From DASVLX01 sp035552275 (GTDB taxonomy: Bacteria > Actinomycetota > Actinomycetes > Mycobacteriales > Pseudonocardiaceae), in NCBI GenBank assembly GCA_035552275.1, contig DASZLR010000032.1:1-7707 (forward strand): 7,707 nt of DNA, written 5' to 3'. This document shows positions 5,723-7,707 of the stretch, one piece after another; position 1 is the stretch's first letter, and every line of letters begins with the position of its first letter. The notes under the pieces are model-generated. The model saw only the letters and a list, made by a program, of their open reading frames with translations, searched no databases and was not told the origin of the DNA. The translations under genes were made by a program, and so were the position numbers.

Positions 5723-5838
5723 GCAGCCAGCACCCGCGATCGACAGCGAAAAGCGGCCCCCTGCGCGAACAGGGGACCGCCACTTGTTCCACCCGCTCGA
5801 TCAGGCATGAACCGGCGATCGAAGGAGAAGAACGACTG
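5723..5838. other. Intergenic region between DUF397 and the small membrane protein gene
   Basis: It holds the hairpin at 5753-5780, a weak ribosome site AAGGAG (5822-5827) and a possible 10-codon ORF (5807-5839, MNRRSKEKND). The stop of that ORF overlaps the next start as TGATG. No clear promoter was found. Confidence 0.5.
5753..5780 (+). terminator. Hairpin terminator after the DUF397 gene
   Basis: The arms 5753-5763 and 5770-5780 form 10 base pairs with a single C/A mismatch and the loop CGCGAA. The stem starts 30 bases after the stop codon and is followed by the short T-rich CACTTGTT. This fits an intrinsic terminator separating the DUF397 gene from the next gene. Confidence 0.5.
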
Positions 5839-6207
5839 ATGAGTTTACAACGGCGTTCGGGTGCCCGGCTCGCGGCCACCCAGCGGCGAGGCGGTCGGAC
5901 ACCACGCTCGTCGCGCCGGCCGCAGACCGCCGCACCACACCGGTGGGCAGCACGAGAACGCGCGGCGGGTCAACTGATTCACCTTGACCGTCCGCCGAGC
6001 CGGTGCACGGTGCTGGCCAAGCCCTTGCCGCAGAGTTCGCAGCGAGGCGATTCGTGGATCAGCCTGACCGGCAGGGTGTTGGCCGACTGGGCGACCACGC
6101 TGCGTGCCGTCCTCCTGCTCGGTATCGCATTCGCCGGCCTCACGGTCCTGGCTGCCCGGGTGGCCGCGGTCATCACGTCGGCCGTGACCAGCGTTGGCCG
6201 CTCATGA
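5839..6207 (+). CDS. Unrecognised Arg-rich protein with one C-terminal membrane segment
   Basis: I do not recognise this 122-residue protein. Residues 1-45 are strongly basic (many Arg, with Gln, Ser and Pro) and look disordered. Residues 72-86 (SWISLTGRVLADWAT) may be amphipathic. Residues 88-113 (TLRAVLLLGIAFAGLTVLAARVAAVI) form one clear hydrophobic segment. There is no signal peptide at the start, so it may be tail-anchored with a cytosolic basic domain. AAGGAG (5822-5827) precedes the ATG by 11 bases, which is rather far. Codon 3 is TTA, a rare leucine codon in high-GC actinomycetes. Third-position GC is high in the second half and lower in the first 15 codons. The DUF397 gene lies upstream behind a hairpin, and another hairpin follows, so it is probably a single-gene unit. 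A minus-strand frame at 5979-6248 is less convincing. Confidence 0.5.
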   Translation: MSLQRRSGARLAATQRRGGRTPRSSRRPQTAAPHRWAARERAAGQLIHLDRPPSRCTVLAKPLPQSSQRGDSWISLTGRVLADWATTLRAVLLLGIAFAGLTVLAARVAAVITSAVTSVGRS

Positions 6208-6259
6208 ACCGGCGGCAGCCTGAGACTCGACAGTGCGACCGGCCCCACCGACCGTAGGA

Positions 6260-6304
6260 GCCAGCGGTCTGTCGGCGATCGATCGTCGCCGATAGACCGC
6301 TGGC
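6260..6304. terminator. Strong 19-pair hairpin, probable (bidirectional) terminator
   Basis: The arms 6260-6278 and 6286-6304 pair along 19 positions. The only non-Watson-Crick pair is a G/T that would be a G-U wobble in RNA. The loop is TCGATCG. It begins 53 bases after the stop of the 122-residue protein. No T-tract follows, as is common for actinobacterial hairpin terminators. A DNA-binding site is a less likely alternative. Confidence 0.6.
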
Positions 6305-6387
6305 CGGGACGTACTGATCGGCCGGTGACTGCGGCTGGTCATGAGAGCCGGCAAGTGGATTCGGTCCAACGGACCCAGTCGGTTGGA

Positions 6388-6393
6388 TACGAT
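6388..6393 (+). promoter_or_regulatory. Possible -10 box of the WXG100 gene
   Basis: TACGAT lies in the context GGATACGATGCG, a good actinobacterial -10 element, and predicts a transcript start near 6400. No clear -35 box is seen at the normal distance. If real, it rules out the longer in-frame starts upstream. Confidence 0.35.
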
Positions 6394-6441
6394 GCGACTC
6401 TGTCGGGTTATCTGGTGACGCTTCGTGTTCTGGGGTGTGGT

Positions 6442-6732
6442 GTGGGCGAGTTACGGGTGAACTTCGGTTCGCTGGCTGACTTGGAGTCCTCGATCGAGCG
6501 CCAGGTCGATGGTCTTGAGTCTCTGTTGGCCGACTTGGATCAGCAGGTCAGCGGCGTGGCCCAGGTGTGGGAGGGCGCCGCGTCGGACGGTTTCCAGCGA
6601 GCGATGAGCCAGTGGCGCTCGGCGGCCGGTGATCTGCGGGAGCGGTTGGCGTTCGCGCGGCGGTTCGTGACGACCGCGCACGACAACCACGCTGGCGCGG
6701 TGCGCGGCAATACCGCGATGTGGCGGGTGTGA
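6442..6732 (+). CDS. WXG100 (ESAT-6-like) family protein
   Basis: This 96-residue protein has the ESAT-6/CFP-10 layout: helix 1 (about 9-40, SLADLESSIERQVDGLESLLADLDQQVSGV), the turn WEG at 43-45, and helix 2 (about 48-82). Such proteins form helical-hairpin dimers and are exported by ESX/type VII systems, often with a larger partner. No YxxxD/E export signal is visible in its C-terminus, so a partner would have to supply it. The GTG start was chosen because GELRV fits the family's usual N-terminus and GGGG lies 6 bases upstream. GTG at 6457 is an alternative that removes four residues and the TTA codon. The frame is also open back to 6325, but that stretch looks like promoter DNA. The gene is followed with no gap by a WXG100-like large protein, so the two are probably co-expressed and may be co-exported. 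Confidence 0.85.
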   Translation: MGELRVNFGSLADLESSIERQVDGLESLLADLDQQVSGVAQVWEGAASDGFQRAMSQWRSAAGDLRERLAFARRFVTTAHDNHAGAVRGNTAMWRV

Positions 6733-7707
6733 GTGGTGCGGCCGGATGGTGGTCCGCTGGCGCCGGTGCGGGTGGCGCCGGAGGATTTTCACTATGTCGC
6801 GGAGAACCTGGTCCAGCTTCTGCGGACCTTGGGTCAGGTCGGCCAGGGTCTGGCGGGCCGGTTGAACGCGGCGGCCGGGATCGCCGGGATCGATGAGTAC
6901 GCCCAGGGCTTCGACACGCAGTTCCAGCCGGCGGCCGATGAGGTGTTCGCGGGGTTTGATCGGGCGTGTGACCTGCTGGGGGACATCTCCACGGGGATCG
7001 ACTGGTCGGGGGTGAACCATTGGCGGGCCGATCACGGGTCGGTGCCGGGCAACAACCCCGACGAGATGCCGTGGACGCCCGCGTCCAGTGGTACCTACCT
7101 GCCGATGAACCTCACCGCGCCGTCGCTGTTCGGGTACACGAAGTTCCCGATCGGTGTGACGTCGTTGGAGCAGAAGATCCCCATGGGTTCGCCCAGCGGC
7201 CTGCACGCCCTCGCCGACGACTTCAGTGCGGCCCGCGACCAGGTGCAGGACCTGACGGATGCCTGCCACAACCAGTTGGAGACGTTGTTCGCCAACAACT
7301 CCTCGGCCGATCTGGACGCGCTGGACGAGTACTGGGATCGGGTCGGTGGGGCCAGTGACACGGCGATCCTGACCGCGTTGGTGCGTGGCTGTGACCAGTT
7401 GTGTCAGTCGCTGCACGACTATGCCGAGTGGATGACCGAGGCGATGGACCAGGTCATCCGCACCCTGGCCGATCTGGCGTTGCAGGCCGGGTTCTCGTTC
7501 GTGTTCGGGTTGGCCAGCCTGTTCTCCGGGGAGGAAGAGGGCGTGCCGGTGGCGATCAGCAAACTTGGCGACGCCATCGGCGTCGCCAAGATCGCCGCCG
7601 CCGTGGACACCGCTGTGGTGGCGGTGGCGGGCACCGCCCTGGTCTCCCTCGGGTTCGGCATCGACGCGATCAACGGCGCGATGACCGCCGCGATCAACGC
7701 CACCCCC
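6733..7707 (+). CDS. Large WXG100-like/ESX-associated protein, possible polymorphic toxin (3'-truncated by window edge)
   Basis: The frame runs without a stop for 325 codons to the right edge. GTG at 6733 follows the WXG100 stop directly; GTG at 6736 is an alternative, and there is no strong ribosome site, which suggests translational coupling. Residues 14-92 form a helical module (VAPEDFHYVAENLVQLLRTL... to DWSGVNHW) like the N-terminal domains of large WXG100-type secreted proteins such as CpnT-like effectors. A Pro/Gly linker (100-155) follows. A second helical module (157-247) contains DLDALDEYWDRVGG (193-206) and a 'CDQLCQSLHDYAEWM' segment. Residues 248-262 and 283-316 are hydrophobic and could enter a membrane. 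In such proteins a variable toxic or catalytic domain usually sits at the C-terminus; here it would be beyond the window. The frame is better supported than the long minus-strand frame over the same DNA. The ESX link is inference from the neighbour and the helical layout. Confidence 0.75.
   Translation, partial: MVRPDGGPLAPVRVAPEDFHYVAENLVQLLRTLGQVGQGLAGRLNAAAGIAGIDEYAQGFDTQFQPAADEVFAGFDRACDLLGDISTGIDWSGVNHWRADHGSVPGNNPDEMPWTPASSGTYLPMNLTAPSLFGYTKFPIGVTSLEQKIPMGSPSGLHALADDFSAARDQVQDLTDACHNQLETLFANNSSADLDALDEYWDRVGGASDTAILTALVRGCDQLCQSLHDYAEWMTEAMDQVIRTLADLALQAGFSFVFGLASLFSGEEEGVPVAISKLGDAIGVAKIAAAVDTAVVAVAGTALVSLGFGIDAINGAMTAAINATP

Larger units (their letters stand above)
6208..6441. other. 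Intergenic region before the WXG100 gene
   Basis: It contains the strong hairpin at 6260-6304 and a possible WXG100 promoter. It also contains a 17-codon ORF (6204-6257, starting MNRR) whose ATG overlaps the preceding stop codon as ATGA. Base composition from about 6325 to 6441 is less GC-rich than the coding DNA on either side, which fits promoter DNA. No other gene is supported. Confidence 0.5.

Noticed and set aside
5979..6248. Minus-strand 89-codon frame with a CELCGK motif suggesting a zinc ribbon
   Set aside because: There is only one Cys pair, no second pair within reach, no ribosome site and no further conserved pattern. The plus-strand frame has a better start and a membrane segment.
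6325..6441. Earlier GTG start for the WXG100 protein
   Set aside because: WXG100 proteins are about 100 residues, and the extra 39 residues lack family resemblance and cover a likely -10 box.
6451..7416. Minus-strand open frame of 321 codons opposite the WXG100 genes
   Set aside because: It is rich in Arg, Gln and His with no recognisable domain. The plus strand carries a clear WXG100 protein and a continuous helical protein in the same place.
1..7707. Search for CRISPR arrays, tRNA genes, insertion sequence ends or integrase/attachment sites
   Set aside because: No spaced repeats, cloverleaf-like sequences, transposase motifs or terminal inverted repeats with target duplications were seen by eye.

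Overview
The window is high-GC DNA with GTG and TTG starts, a DUF397 protein, a WXG100 protein and EhuBCDA-type transport genes. Together these point to a mycelial actinomycete. The combination of DUF397 with a large WXG100-associated protein fits Pseudonocardiales or a related order, but the genus cannot be fixed from the sequence.

Left part (1-3938). A DUF234-type ATP-binding protein is cut by the left edge of the window and runs rightwards. It converges, with only 15 bases between stop codons, on a compact leftward operon ehuB-ehuC-ehuD-ehuA. This operon encodes a complete polar amino acid/ectoine-type ABC importer: a Tat-type lipoprotein that binds substrate, two HisM/Q-type permeases and one ATPase. 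Junctions are tight (13-base gap, 1-base overlap, 17-base overlap), so the genes should be co-transcribed and partly co-translated. No ectoine breakdown (eut) genes lie beside it here.

Middle part (3939-5274). A 199-base divergent control region separates ehuB from nagA, an intact N-acetylglucosamine-6-phosphate deacetylase. The region holds a good ehuB promoter overlapped by a 9-base tandem repeat and a short inverted repeat. It also holds a perfect 12-base palindrome nested in 8-base inverted arms on the nagA side.

Right part (5275-7707). First comes an orphan DUF397 protein with its own promoter and a near-perfect palindrome in its leader, then a hairpin terminator. Next is an unrecognised 122-residue protein with an Arg-rich N-terminus and one membrane segment, followed by a strong 19-pair hairpin. 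Last is a two-gene unit: a 96-residue WXG100 protein followed with no gap by a large WXG100-like, probably ESX/type VII-exported protein that runs off the right edge. Its C-terminal effector domain, if any, is outside the window.

No tRNA, rRNA, CRISPR array, insertion sequence or phage module was seen. The best leads are the truncated WXG100-associated protein, the DUF397 leader palindrome and the nested palindrome in front of nagA. None of them proves a new system from this window alone.
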